From positions 496,001 through 560,000 of the forward strand of contig NZ_JAPWGL010000002.1 of assembly GCF_027213645.1 (NCBI RefSeq): DNA of 64,000 nt, read 5' to 3'. The DNA comes from Pedobacter rhodius. GTDB taxonomy: Bacteria; Bacteroidota; Bacteroidia; Sphingobacteriales; Sphingobacteriaceae. The notes beneath the pieces were generated by a model. It was not told the origin of the DNA. It saw only the letters and a list, made by a program, of their open reading frames with translations, and made no database searches. Each line of letters opens with the position of its first letter. Position 1 is the stretch's first letter. A program made the position numbers and the translations under genes. Of this stretch, positions 1 to 8,368 are shown in pieces.

Positions 1-104
1 TACTACCTGTTCAAACATAGGATGCTCATAAATTAATATTTGGATATCTCTCGAAACTCTTCACATATTATATAAAGATAAATCGGAATGCTACGAAAAT
101 ATAA

Positions 105-129
105 AATAATCGTAACAGTAACGTTTATT
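105..129. promoter_or_regulatory. Palindromic regulatory motif A (copy 1), upstream of MIOX
   Basis: The sequence is AATAATCGT, seven bases, then ACGTTTATT. The two 9-base arms are inverted repeats with a single mismatch. The same two arms with the same 7-base spacer recur at 14697-14721 in front of the GH51 operon, while the spacers differ. Conserved arms, fixed spacing and a free spacer are what a dimeric regulator site looks like. The regulator is not in the window and is unknown. Confidence 0.6.
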
Positions 130-253
130 TAGTCATTTACCTCAATATTTTTACGTTTAATACCTTCAAATAAATAAATCGACCTGTTCTTGTTATTTGT
201 TTTTTAACGCGGCATCCTCAATTTTCACAACTTTTTCTAAGGTATTTTATAAA

Positions 254-280
254 TTTTACTTAATCGTTTACGTAAATAAA
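254..280. promoter_or_regulatory. LacI/GalR-type operator motif B (copy 1), MIOX promoter
   Basis: A 27-base block with core TAATCGTTTACGTAAATAAA matches the block at 21368-21394 before the GH3 gene at 26 of 27 positions. Its centre TAATCGTTTA fits TAANCGNTTA, the core recognised by GalR/LacI-family repressors. It lies about 25-40 bases before a candidate -7 box (TAAGTTTT, 301-308), so it would cover the -33 region. That placement suggests repression, which is an inference. No LacI-family gene lies in the window. Confidence 0.6.
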
Positions 281-372
281 ACCGGCAAAAAGTAAAAAAA
301 TAAGTTTTCAAAAACTCAACTTTAAAAAATTAAAACCAAAGAAAATTTTTAACCGAATTAATTTCTGGCCTT

Positions 373-1257
373 ATGAGAACCCAAAACACAATTTCGAAGG
401 ATAATAATCCTCTGGATAATTTAGATCAGTGGGAAGATGATTTATTAGTCCGCTACCCTGACCCGTCAAATATAAATACCGATAAAAAAGAAGAACAGTT
501 CCGGAATTACGAAGAAACTGAAAAAGATAGCGTTAAAGAATTTTATCGCCTAAACCATAAGTATCAGACTTACGATTTCGTAAAACAGAAAAAAGCAGAT
601 TATTTGAAGTTTGATAAAAGTGAAATGCCAATCTGGAGTGCATTTGATTTCTTAAATAAACTGGTAGATGATTCCGATCCGGATACCGATCTCGACCAGA
701 TGCAGCATTTATTGCAAACATCAGAAGCCATCAGAAACGACGGACACCCGGATTGGATGGTTTTGGTTGGCTTAATTCACGATATGGGCAAAGTACTCTG
801 CCTGTTTGGCGAACCTCAGTGGGCGGTTGTAGGCGATACATTTCCTGTTGGATGTGCTTATTCAGATAAGATTGTTTATCCTGAGTTTTTTAAAGACAAC
901 CCCGACTATCAAAATGAAACGTATCAGACAAAACTTGGTGTGTACACCCAAAACTGCGGGCTTGATAATGTAGATATGTCGTGGGGACATGATGAATATG
1001 TCTACCATATGATGAAACCCTATATACCCGAACCAGGTTTATACATGCTTCGTTACCATTCTTTTTATTCGCAGCACCGGGAAAATGCATATGATCATTT
1101 AATGAATGAAAAAGACCATGAGCTATTTAAATGGGTTAGGTTATTTAATCCTTATGATCTTTATTCTAAAAACCCTAATCAAAAAAGCTGGGCAGAATTA
1201 AAGCCTTATTATGAAGCACTCGTAGCCAAATATTTGCCTGCAAACATTAAATTTTAA
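373..1257 (+). CDS. Inositol oxygenase (myo-inositol -> D-glucuronate)
   Basis: This is a 294-residue protein of the MIOX family, a di-iron enzyme that oxidises free myo-inositol with O2 to D-glucuronate in the cytoplasm. All six iron ligands known for the family are visible in order: H112, H136-D137 (LIHDMGK), H206 (WGHDEYVY), H229 (RYHSFY) and D262 (NPYDLYSK). The length is normal for the family and there is no signal peptide. MIOX is best known from eukaryotes and is unusual as the first gene of a SusC/SusD locus. Motifs A and B lie upstream, and the SusC gene starts 65 bases downstream, so co-transcription is likely. Enzymes that would use glucuronate are not in the window. Confidence 0.95.
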   Translation: MRTQNTISKDNNPLDNLDQWEDDLLVRYPDPSNINTDKKEEQFRNYEETEKDSVKEFYRLNHKYQTYDFVKQKKADYLKFDKSEMPIWSAFDFLNKLVDDSDPDTDLDQMQHLLQTSEAIRNDGHPDWMVLVGLIHDMGKVLCLFGEPQWAVVGDTFPVGCAYSDKIVYPEFFKDNPDYQNETYQTKLGVYTQNCGLDNVDMSWGHDEYVYHMMKPYIPEPGLYMLRYHSFYSQHRENAYDHLMNEKDHELFKWVRLFNPYDLYSKNPNQKSWAELKPYYEALVAKYLPANIKF

Positions 1258-1299
1258 AAATTTTAACTAAATATTTTATAACCAAATAAATAAACAATT

Positions 1300-1326
1300 A
1301 TGAACCTAACTCTACAAACATTATGA
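1300..1326 (+). other. Possible 8-codon upstream ORF overlapping the SusC start
   Basis: An ATG at 1300 opens a short frame encoding MNLTLQTL. Its TGA stop overlaps the SusC ATG as ATGA (1323-1326). Such stop-start overlaps allow translational coupling. No strong Shine-Dalgarno sequence is present and the frame could be accidental. Confidence 0.25.
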
Positions 1327-4300
1327 GATTTAAATTTACACGCTTAAAGTATAGCGGCCTGTTATTGCTGCTTTTACTTATCGGCCAGTCGTTCAGTATT
1401 GTAAGGGCGCAAACAGAACGAAAAATCACAGGAAGTTTATCGGATAATCAGAACAGGCCAATTATGGGGGCTTCGGTGGCAGTAAAGGGCACCACTAAAG
1501 TTACTGTTACCGGAGATGCAGGTGCTTTTAGTATACTGGCTAAAACCGGCGACAAGCTGGTATTTACTTTTATGGGCTTTGAAACCAAGGAGGTAACCGT
1601 GGGTACATCTTCAACTTATAAAGTAACCATCGAGGAAGCCAGCGCATCATTAACCGATGTTGTTGTGGTTGGTTATGGTAAAAGTTCCAGAAAAGCGCTA
1701 ACCAGTTCTATTTCTACCGTTAAGGGTGATGAATTAAATAAAGGCGCGATTAGTGATGTCGGACAAATGCTGCAAGGTAAAGTACCGGGTTTAAACATTA
1801 GTCGCAGTGGCGATCCGAACCGGGCGGCAGCTATTGTTTTACGTGGTGCCTCTACCCTTCGCGAGGGCGCACAATCACCGTTATTCGTAATCGACGGTGT
1901 TCCGGGTGCCGATATTTCTATTATTGCACCAGATGATATCGCATCTATTGATGTGCTAAAAGATGCTGCTGCTGCAGCTATTTATGGTAACCGTGCCGCA
2001 AACGGTGTGATTATGGTTACCTTGAAAAAAGGTAAAAGCGGTCAGCCTCAATTAACGTATAGTACTTATGTTGGTGTAGAAAATGTTTCGAACCAATATA
2101 AAATGATGGATGCTGATCAATTGCGTAGTTTCCTGGCCAGGACAGGACAGGCACTTACCCCTGCGAATGACAAGGGTGCAAATACCAACTGGCAAAATGA
2201 AGTTCAGCGCAGCGACGCCATTTCATACAACCATAATATCGCAATGAGTGGTGGCAGCGACAAAACCACTTATAATGCCAGTTTAAATTACTTTGATCAA
2301 AAAGGTATTATTAAGCGTAGCGGCCTTGATCGTTTTATCGGAAGAGTTGGCGTTGAACAGAAAGCCATTAACGATAAATTAAAACTCGGCTTAACCTTAA
2401 CCAATTCTGTCAGCAATTCAGACTTAGTTCCTTATCGTAATACGGTATTGTCTCAGATGTTAACCTATCTGCCTACGGCTCCGGTTAAAAACCCTGACGG
2501 ATCTTATTTTGATAACCTTACGCAAACCAGTTATTATAACCCGGTTTCGATGATAGATAATGCGACGGAAAACCTTAAATACAAAAATTTACTTGGAAGT
2601 TTCACCGCTAATTTAAAACTGCCATTTGGCTTTTCTTATGATGTGGTTGCATCTTATCAGAATTTTCAAACGGTTTACGGTGCGTACTACAACAGTATTT
2701 ATACCTCGAGATATAACAACGTAAGAAGCACGCCTGACCCGCCGGCAAACCCATCAACGGTTTCATTGGTTGGTAAAAATGGTGTTGCGGTTAGAAATGC
2801 TTATCAAAACACCAATAAAATCCTTGAAACTTATTTAACCTGGGATAGAAAATTTGGCGACCACTCCATCAATGCTGTTATCGGTTACTCCTATCAAAAA
2901 TCGGTTAACGGAGATGGATTACAGGCATCTTCAACAAATTTCCCGATTGATAATGTAAGCTATTACAACCTTAGTTTGGGTAATCCTTATGGCGTAAGCG
3001 ATTTCAGGGTGAATTATGGCGGGGATACTTACCAGGAAGTGTTGTTAATTTCCGACTTCGCAAGGGCTAATTATAACTATAAAAACAAATACCTGTTGCA
3101 GGCATCGATTCGTCGTGACGGATCATCTGTTTTCGGCTTAAACGAACAATGGGGGTATTTTCCTTCAGTTGGTGGTGCATGGAACATCGATCAGGAAGGA
3201 TTTATGAAGAATCAAACCTTTGTAACGGGTTTAAAAATCCGTGGTAGTTATGGTATAGCGGGTAACTCTGCAGGTTTTAGTCCTTTAACTACAAAATTGA
3301 TATTTGGGGCAAACGGACAGTTTTATTATAACGGTGTTAATGAAAACTCTCTTGGTGCCATTCAAAATGAAAACCTTGATTTAAGGTGGGAAAAAACTGC
3401 TACAACCAACATCGGACTTGATTTCACAATTTTTAAAGGAAAAATAAACGGCTCATTTGATTGGTATAACAAGCTTACTAAAGATTTGATTTATACTTAT
3501 CCGGTAGATCCGAACATTTATCCTGCAGGTTTTCTTACTGCTAACGTAGGCAAGATGAGTAACAAAGGATTTGAATTTGCCTTAAACTCAACACCGGTTG
3601 CTACAGATAATTTCTCCTGGACAACAGGCTTAAATTTAGCACACAACACCAACAAAATTGTAAGTTTATCCGATAGCCGTTTTACCGTTGATAATGTACT
3701 AATTGTACAGCCTGATGGTGCTGGTCAAACCGGTTCAACCGTGCAGATACTTGCCGTTGGCCAGCCAATCGGAACTTTTTATACTTTTAAATATGCAGGT
3801 AAAAATGCGGCGGGTGTATCTCAATACTATGATGCTGCCGGCAACATTAAAACCACCGGATTGTTAAACAAAACAGATTATTACTATGCGGGAAGTGCGC
3901 AACCAAAAGCTTTATTAGGCTGGGTTAATACATTTAAATACAAAGATTTTGATTTAAACATTTTCATGCGTGCCGTATTAGGTAATAAAATTATGAATAT
4001 TACCAGGGCAGATTTATTCCGCCCGAGTACTGCACAATTTACAAATATCCCGGTTGAGGTTGCTGATGAATCGCCTGCAGATTTTAACTCTTATAAATAT
4101 TCATCACGTTTTATTGAAGATGGAAGCTATTTAAGAATGGACAATGCGACATTAGGTTATACCTTTAGAAAAGGCATACCGGGTGTAAGATCTTTACGCG
4201 TATATGCAACAGGCAATAACCTTTTTGTTATCACTAAATATAAAGGAATCGATCCGGAGATTAACCAAGGCGGTATTGCTCCTGGCGTAGATACAAATAA

Positions 4301-4355
4301 CTTTTATCCGAAAACGAGAACCTTTCTTTTTGGTATAAATGTATCATTTAATTAA
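1323..4355 (+). CDS. SusC/RagA-family TonB-linked outer-membrane transporter
   Basis: This 1010-residue outer-membrane beta-barrel imports oligosaccharides with its SusD partner, powered by TonB. In order it shows a signal peptide (cleavage near IVRAQ, residue 30), a carboxypeptidase-D-like regulatory domain (about 34-110), a TonB-box-like stretch LTDVVVVGYG (about 111-120), a plug with the SusC hallmarks VIDGVPG and SIDVLKDAAAAAIYGNRAANGVIMVTLKKG, and a long barrel ending in an aromatic-rich strand. The SusD gene follows after 30 bases. The neighbouring enzymes suggest an inositol- or amino-sugar-containing glycan as ligand, which is an inference. Confidence 0.95.
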   Translation: MRFKFTRLKYSGLLLLLLLIGQSFSIVRAQTERKITGSLSDNQNRPIMGASVAVKGTTKVTVTGDAGAFSILAKTGDKLVFTFMGFETKEVTVGTSSTYKVTIEEASASLTDVVVVGYGKSSRKALTSSISTVKGDELNKGAISDVGQMLQGKVPGLNISRSGDPNRAAAIVLRGASTLREGAQSPLFVIDGVPGADISIIAPDDIASIDVLKDAAAAAIYGNRAANGVIMVTLKKGKSGQPQLTYSTYVGVENVSNQYKMMDADQLRSFLARTGQALTPANDKGANTNWQNEVQRSDAISYNHNIAMSGGSDKTTYNASLNYFDQKGIIKRSGLDRFIGRVGVEQKAINDKLKLGLTLTNSVSNSDLVPYRNTVLSQMLTYLPTAPVKNPDGSYFDNLTQTSYYNPVSMIDNATENLKYKNLLGSFTANLKLPFGFSYDVVASYQNFQTVYGAYYNSIYTSRYNNVRSTPDPPANPSTVSLVGKNGVAVRNAYQNTNKILETYLTWDRKFGDHSINAVIGYSYQKSVNGDGLQASSTNFPIDNVSYYNLSLGNPYGVSDFRVNYGGDTYQEVLLISDFARANYNYKNKYLLQASIRRDGSSVFGLNEQWGYFPSVGGAWNIDQEGFMKNQTFVTGLKIRGSYGIAGNSAGFSPLTTKLIFGANGQFYYNGVNENSLGAIQNENLDLRWEKTATTNIGLDFTIFKGKINGSFDWYNKLTKDLIYTYPVDPNIYPAGFLTANVGKMSNKGFEFALNSTPVATDNFSWTTGLNLAHNTNKIVSLSDSRFTVDNVLIVQPDGAGQTGSTVQILAVGQPIGTFYTFKYAGKNAAGVSQYYDAAGNIKTTGLLNKTDYYYAGSAQPKALLGWVNTFKYKDFDLNIFMRAVLGNKIMNITRADLFRPSTAQFTNIPVEVADESPADFNSYKYSSRFIEDGSYLRMDNATLGYTFRKGIPGVRSLRVYATGNNLFVITKYKGIDPEINQGGIAPGVDTNNFYPKTRTFLFGINVSFN

Positions 4356-4385
4356 GCGGATTATCACTTATAAAAAATTAAAAAG

Positions 4386-5984
4386 ATGAAAAATCTTATA
4401 AAATACACCTTAGCTGCATTTGTTTGCAGCATGGGTTTTTCTTCCTGCCAAAAGCTTGATGTTGAAGTAAAAACACAGCTTACGCCAGAAAATTTTCCAC
4501 AAACAGAAGCGCATTTTGTACAACTTGCCGGTCAAACGTACAGCCAGTTCAGACAAAGTTATGCGGTGGAGTATTTCTTTATGCAATCCATCAGTACGGA
4601 TGAATCCATCATGCCGGCCCGCGGAGGTAACTGGTACGATGGCGGCCGTTATGAGCAGCATGAAAAGCATACCTGGGATAAGGATAACGCTCACATTAGT
4701 GGCGTTTGGAACTGGCTCTCTACGACCATAAGTAAATGTAACCAGAGTTTAAGTTTAATAGATGTTGCACAGGAATCGCCTGCCAAAAGAACAGCAGTAG
4801 CAGAAGTGCGTACCATGCGGGCAATATGCCTTTACCTGATGATGGATTTATGGGGAAACGTACCTATTGTATCTAAATTCGGTGATGTTACGCCGCCGGA
4901 AACCAAATCGCGCAGTGAAGTATTCAATTTTATAGAAACAGAAGTTAAAGAGTCATTACCAAACCTGAATCCGGCAACCGGAATTTCAACCTACGGCCGG
5001 CCAAATAAATACACAGGATATGCTTTATTAGCAAAAATGTATTTAAACGCCGAAGTATATATCGGAACGTCACGTTATAATGATGCTGTTGCCATGTGCG
5101 ATGCCATTATGACGGCAAGCGGCAGTCCGTACAGCTTGGAAAGCGATTACCGCAAAATGTTTTTTATCGATAATGGTCCTCAAACCAAAGAATTTATTTT
5201 TGCCATCCCTTACGATCCGGGCTATACAAACGGTTATATGTTCTATGCCCGTTATTCTTTACCGCGTTCATTACAGGCAAAATTCAGTCTTAAGCATACA
5301 CCAAGTGCGCCGATGAGTACACTACCTGAATACTATGCAAACTTTAATGATCCGAACGACAAACGTAACGCACAATGGATAAAAGGTTTACAGTTCGATA
5401 ATGCCGGTAAACCGGTAATGGTTTCGACAACAAAAAAAGGTTACGATCAGTTTTATACTGGTTCTGACGGATCTGCTCCCCTTACCTATCAAGTGGATAT
5501 TACACCGAACGTTACACTTCGCGATGCGACCCGTCCGTTTGATGCGGGTAATGATGAAATTGCATGGAACATGGGTTACCGTAACAACAAGTTTTATTGC
5601 GACAGTACTTCAGCAAACCGAAATCAGAACAATGATGTTCCGGTATTCAGGTATTCGGATATATTGCTGATGAAGGCAGAAGCCATTCTTCGAGGCGCAA
5701 CACCAACTCAGGGTCAGACAGCATTGTCATTGGTAAACCAGTTACGTGCGGTACGTACTACATCTCCTGCGTGGACAAGCGTGACCTTAGAAGATTTGTA
5801 TAAGGAACGTTGCCGTGAAATGGCCTGGGAATGCTGGCACCGTAACGATATGATCCGTTTCGGTAAGTTTGAAGGTACCTGGGGTTTTAAAACCGATGCA
5901 CAAACTTTCCATCGTTTATTCCCTATTCCGGCTTCGGCAATTATTTTAAATCCAAAATTAAAGCAAAATCCGGGATATAATTAA
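4386..5984 (+). CDS. SusD/RagB-family glycan-binding outer-membrane lipoprotein
   Basis: This 532-residue surface lipoprotein caps the preceding SusC barrel. A short signal peptide ends in a lipobox (GFSSC, Cys21). The body has the SusD organisation: helical TPR-like segments (VRTMRAICLYLMMDLWGNVPIV near residues 140-160; YTGYALLAKMYLNAEVY), the late conserved segment VFRYSDILLMKAEAILRG, and a C-terminal RCREMAWECWHRNDMIRFGKF segment. The protein ends LKQNPGYN, the usual SusD ending (NPGY). A strong intrinsic terminator follows at once, so SusC/SusD transcription should mostly stop here. Confidence 0.95.
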   Translation: MKNLIKYTLAAFVCSMGFSSCQKLDVEVKTQLTPENFPQTEAHFVQLAGQTYSQFRQSYAVEYFFMQSISTDESIMPARGGNWYDGGRYEQHEKHTWDKDNAHISGVWNWLSTTISKCNQSLSLIDVAQESPAKRTAVAEVRTMRAICLYLMMDLWGNVPIVSKFGDVTPPETKSRSEVFNFIETEVKESLPNLNPATGISTYGRPNKYTGYALLAKMYLNAEVYIGTSRYNDAVAMCDAIMTASGSPYSLESDYRKMFFIDNGPQTKEFIFAIPYDPGYTNGYMFYARYSLPRSLQAKFSLKHTPSAPMSTLPEYYANFNDPNDKRNAQWIKGLQFDNAGKPVMVSTTKKGYDQFYTGSDGSAPLTYQVDITPNVTLRDATRPFDAGNDEIAWNMGYRNNKFYCDSTSANRNQNNDVPVFRYSDILLMKAEAILRGATPTQGQTALSLVNQLRAVRTTSPAWTSVTLEDLYKERCREMAWECWHRNDMIRFGKFEGTWGFKTDAQTFHRLFPIPASAIILNPKLKQNPGYN

Positions 5985-6004
5985 CAATCTCAATTCAGAA
6001 TAAA

Positions 6005-6050
6005 AACTAAAAGCTCCTGCTTAACTTCAGGGGCTTTTAGTTCTTTTTAA
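6005..6050 (+). terminator. Intrinsic terminator after SusD
   Basis: A 15-bp stem (AACTAAAAGCTCCTG at 6005-6019 with its partner at 6028-6042, one G-U pair) has an 8-base loop and is followed by CTTTTTAA. It separates the MIOX-SusCD unit from the phosphatase-GH89 unit. Confidence 0.85.
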
Positions 6051-6081
6051 TACCTTGCATGTTCAAATTATAGCCACTTAG

Positions 6082-7065
6082 ATGAACAAATACTTACTTT
6101 TATTATTTTATTTTAATGCTTTCTTGGTTACCGCAAATGCTCAGGTTATTTTAAGAGACTCTTTAACCAATAAGGCAAAAACAAAAACGTTAATTAGACA
6201 GGATGCTGCCCTCAATTTTATCGCTATGGGCGATTGGGGCAGAAACGGTGCCGACCACCAGAAACCTGTTGCCTTGCAAATGGGTAAGACCGCTACAGAT
6301 GTTAAAGCACAATTCATTATATCCACTGGTGATAACTTTTACCCGAGTGGCGTAATCAGTGAAAATGACCCGCTTTTCAGATATTCCTATGAAGATATTT
6401 ATACGGCATTTTCATTACAATGGGATTGGTATGTTGTATTGGGCAACCACGACTATAAATCAAATCCTGACGCTGAAGTGGCCTACTCTAAAATTAGCCG
6501 TAGGTGGAAAATGCCGGCACGTTATTATTCAAAAAAGTTTGCCATAAATGGCGATGTGAATCAGCAGGTATTAATCGCTTTTATCGATACAAATCCATTA
6601 ATTCCCGAATACTATAAAAATACCGAATACGGACCAAATGTTAAAGGACAGGACACCACGGCTCAAAAACGCTGGCTTAATAAAACATTGAGCGACACCG
6701 ACCCATCCATTAAATGGAAAATAGTGGTTGGCCATCACCCTATCTATACCGGTGGCGGCCGTACAGAGGCGTATGATACCAAAGCCGTACGTTCATCCTT
6801 AAAATCAACTTTCGATAAATATGGCGTCGATGTTTATTTAACAGGCCATGAACACAGCCTGCAATACATAAAGCCGGAAGGTAAAACCCATTATTTCATT
6901 TCAGGGTCCGCATCAGAAAAAACACCTGTTAAAATGATACCGGATGCCCAGATGGTCGCATCGGAATATGGTTTTATGCTTTTTTCGGTAACTAAAGGGC
7001 AGCTACTGGTGCAAACGATAAACGAAGAGGGTTATATTATTTACAGTACCCTTATCAAAAAATAA
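6082..7065 (+). CDS. Secreted metallophosphatase, purple-acid-phosphatase (ACP5) type
   Basis: This 327-residue calcineurin-like metallophosphoesterase has a signal peptide (MNKYLLLLFYFNAFLVTANAQ), so it is probably periplasmic. The metal-binding motifs are all present: GDWG (about residue 51), GDNFY (about 81), GNHD (about 121), GHHP (about 219) and the final GHEH (about 256). The layout matches tartrate-resistant/purple acid phosphatases, which cleave phosphomonoesters; some plant members act on inositol phosphates. Lying between SusCD and the GH89 gene, it may dephosphorylate an inositol-phosphate product, but the substrate is not shown by sequence. It starts a new transcription unit after the terminator at 6005-6050. 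Confidence 0.85.
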   Translation: MNKYLLLLFYFNAFLVTANAQVILRDSLTNKAKTKTLIRQDAALNFIAMGDWGRNGADHQKPVALQMGKTATDVKAQFIISTGDNFYPSGVISENDPLFRYSYEDIYTAFSLQWDWYVVLGNHDYKSNPDAEVAYSKISRRWKMPARYYSKKFAINGDVNQQVLIAFIDTNPLIPEYYKNTEYGPNVKGQDTTAQKRWLNKTLSDTDPSIKWKIVVGHHPIYTGGGRTEAYDTKAVRSSLKSTFDKYGVDVYLTGHEHSLQYIKPEGKTHYFISGSASEKTPVKMIPDAQMVASEYGFMLFSVTKGQLLVQTINEEGYIIYSTLIKK

Positions 7066-7146
7066 TTTTAGGTTTTATGCCTATTATCCTGATTTAAAAA
7101 TATTTAACACAAAACTCAGGCGCACTCAAGCATCGCATATCATATC

Positions 7147-8367
7147 ATGGCTTTATCCCCGACAGAAAAAGAATCGTTCAAAGCAAACAAAAGACTTCTG
7201 TCTTTAGATGCACTGCGTGGTTTTGATATGTTTTGGATCATCAGCGGAGAACAAATTTTCCACGGGCTGGCTACTGGTGTGATGGCAAAACATTCCCTTA
7301 TCAGAAACCAGTACGACTGGACGATTTCAACTAACGGAAACTTATCATTTTTTGAGCGTCTGTTTATATTAATCAGTAATCAGCTGCACCATTCCCCCTG
7401 GAATGGTTTTACTTTTTATGATTTAATTTTTCCGCTGTTTATATTTATTTCGGGTGTATCGATGCCCTTTTCCTATCAAAAATACATGGCTGCAAAAAAC
7501 AGTAAAGATAATGCATCGAAACAGGTTTATTTTGCTTTGATAAAAAGAACATTGATACTGCTTATACTCGGCATGATAGTGAACGGGTTATTGAAATTTA
7601 ATGGTTATGAGCATACCCGTTTTGCAAGCGTACTCGGACGGATTGCCCTTTCCACATTTTTCGCAGCCTTAATTTACCTTAACTTTTCACTCCCTAAACA
7701 AATTATCTGGTTTGTTTCTATTCTGGGTGGCTATTATCTTATTATGAGGCTGGTGCCTGTTCCTGGTTTTGGAAGTGGTTATTTAACACCCGAGGGCAAT
7801 CTTGCCGCCTTTATCGATCAGATGCTTCTTCCGGGTAAACTGCACAGAATCGTTTATGATCCTGAGGGATTGCTCAGTACCATTCCCGCAATTGCTTCTG
7901 CATTATCAGGTGTGTTTACAGGTTCCTTTTTAATTTCAACCGCCCAAAAACTAACACCTTCAAAAAAAGCTTTTTATTTACTTATCGCCGGATTGGTTTT
8001 ACTCTCGGCAGGACTGCTGTGGAGCTTATTTTTCCCGATTAATAAAAATATGTGGACAAGTTCCTTTGTACTGTTTGCCGGCGGCTGGAGCGTAATTTTA
8101 TTTAGCATATTTTACTATGTGATAGATGTGCGCCATTATGCAAAATGGAGTCTGCCGTTTGTTTGGATAGGAACAAATTCTATCCTGATATATGTTTGCG
8201 CACACGGGCTTTTTAATTTTGAAGCGACTTCACAATTTATTTTCGGAGGGCTTATACAAATAATGCCTTTAACTTTACAACAGGCAATTTTATGGTTTGG
8301 CGTATTGCTCATACAGTTATTCCTATTAAAGTTGCTCTACGATAGGAAGTTATTTTTAAAAATTTAA
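7147..8367 (+). CDS. HGSNAT/NagX-like transmembrane acetyltransferase (DUF5009 type)
   Basis: This is a 406-residue polytopic membrane protein with about ten hydrophobic segments and a basic N-terminus leading into RLLSLDALRGFDMFW, the family's first motif. Residues 82-101 (starting HSPWNG and continuing into FYDLIFPLFIFISG) correspond to the human heparan-alpha-glucosaminide N-acetyltransferase segment containing H-A-S-W-N-G and its active-site histidine, so H82 is the candidate catalytic residue. Family members move acetyl groups from cytosolic acetyl-CoA across the membrane to terminal amino sugars. The gene ends one base before GH89 starts, mirroring the human HGSNAT-NAGLU reaction pair. 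The acceptor (terminal alpha-glucosamine) is inferred. NagX proteins are often found in chitin or GlcNAc loci, which is an alternative role. Confidence 0.8.
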   Translation: MALSPTEKESFKANKRLLSLDALRGFDMFWIISGEQIFHGLATGVMAKHSLIRNQYDWTISTNGNLSFFERLFILISNQLHHSPWNGFTFYDLIFPLFIFISGVSMPFSYQKYMAAKNSKDNASKQVYFALIKRTLILLILGMIVNGLLKFNGYEHTRFASVLGRIALSTFFAALIYLNFSLPKQIIWFVSILGGYYLIMRLVPVPGFGSGYLTPEGNLAAFIDQMLLPGKLHRIVYDPEGLLSTIPAIASALSGVFTGSFLISTAQKLTPSKKAFYLLIAGLVLLSAGLLWSLFFPINKNMWTSSFVLFAGGWSVILFSIFYYVIDVRHYAKWSLPFVWIGTNSILIYVCAHGLFNFEATSQFIFGGLIQIMPLTLQQAILWFGVLLIQLFLLKLLYDRKLFLKI

Positions 8368-8368
8368 A

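Larger units (their letters stand above)
1..372. other. AT-rich intergenic region before the inositol oxygenase gene
   Basis: No gene is visible here in either strand. The stretch is very AT-rich. It contains two palindromic regulatory motifs, annotated separately at 105-129 and 254-280, and a candidate -7 promoter box TAAGTTTT at 301-308. A minus-strand ATG at the extreme left edge could start a gene running out of the window, but too few codons are visible to support it. Confidence 0.6.

Noticed and set aside
1-18. Possible minus-strand gene start at the left edge (ATG TTT GAA CAG GTA GTA)
   Set aside because: Only six codons are visible; no family or promoter supports it.
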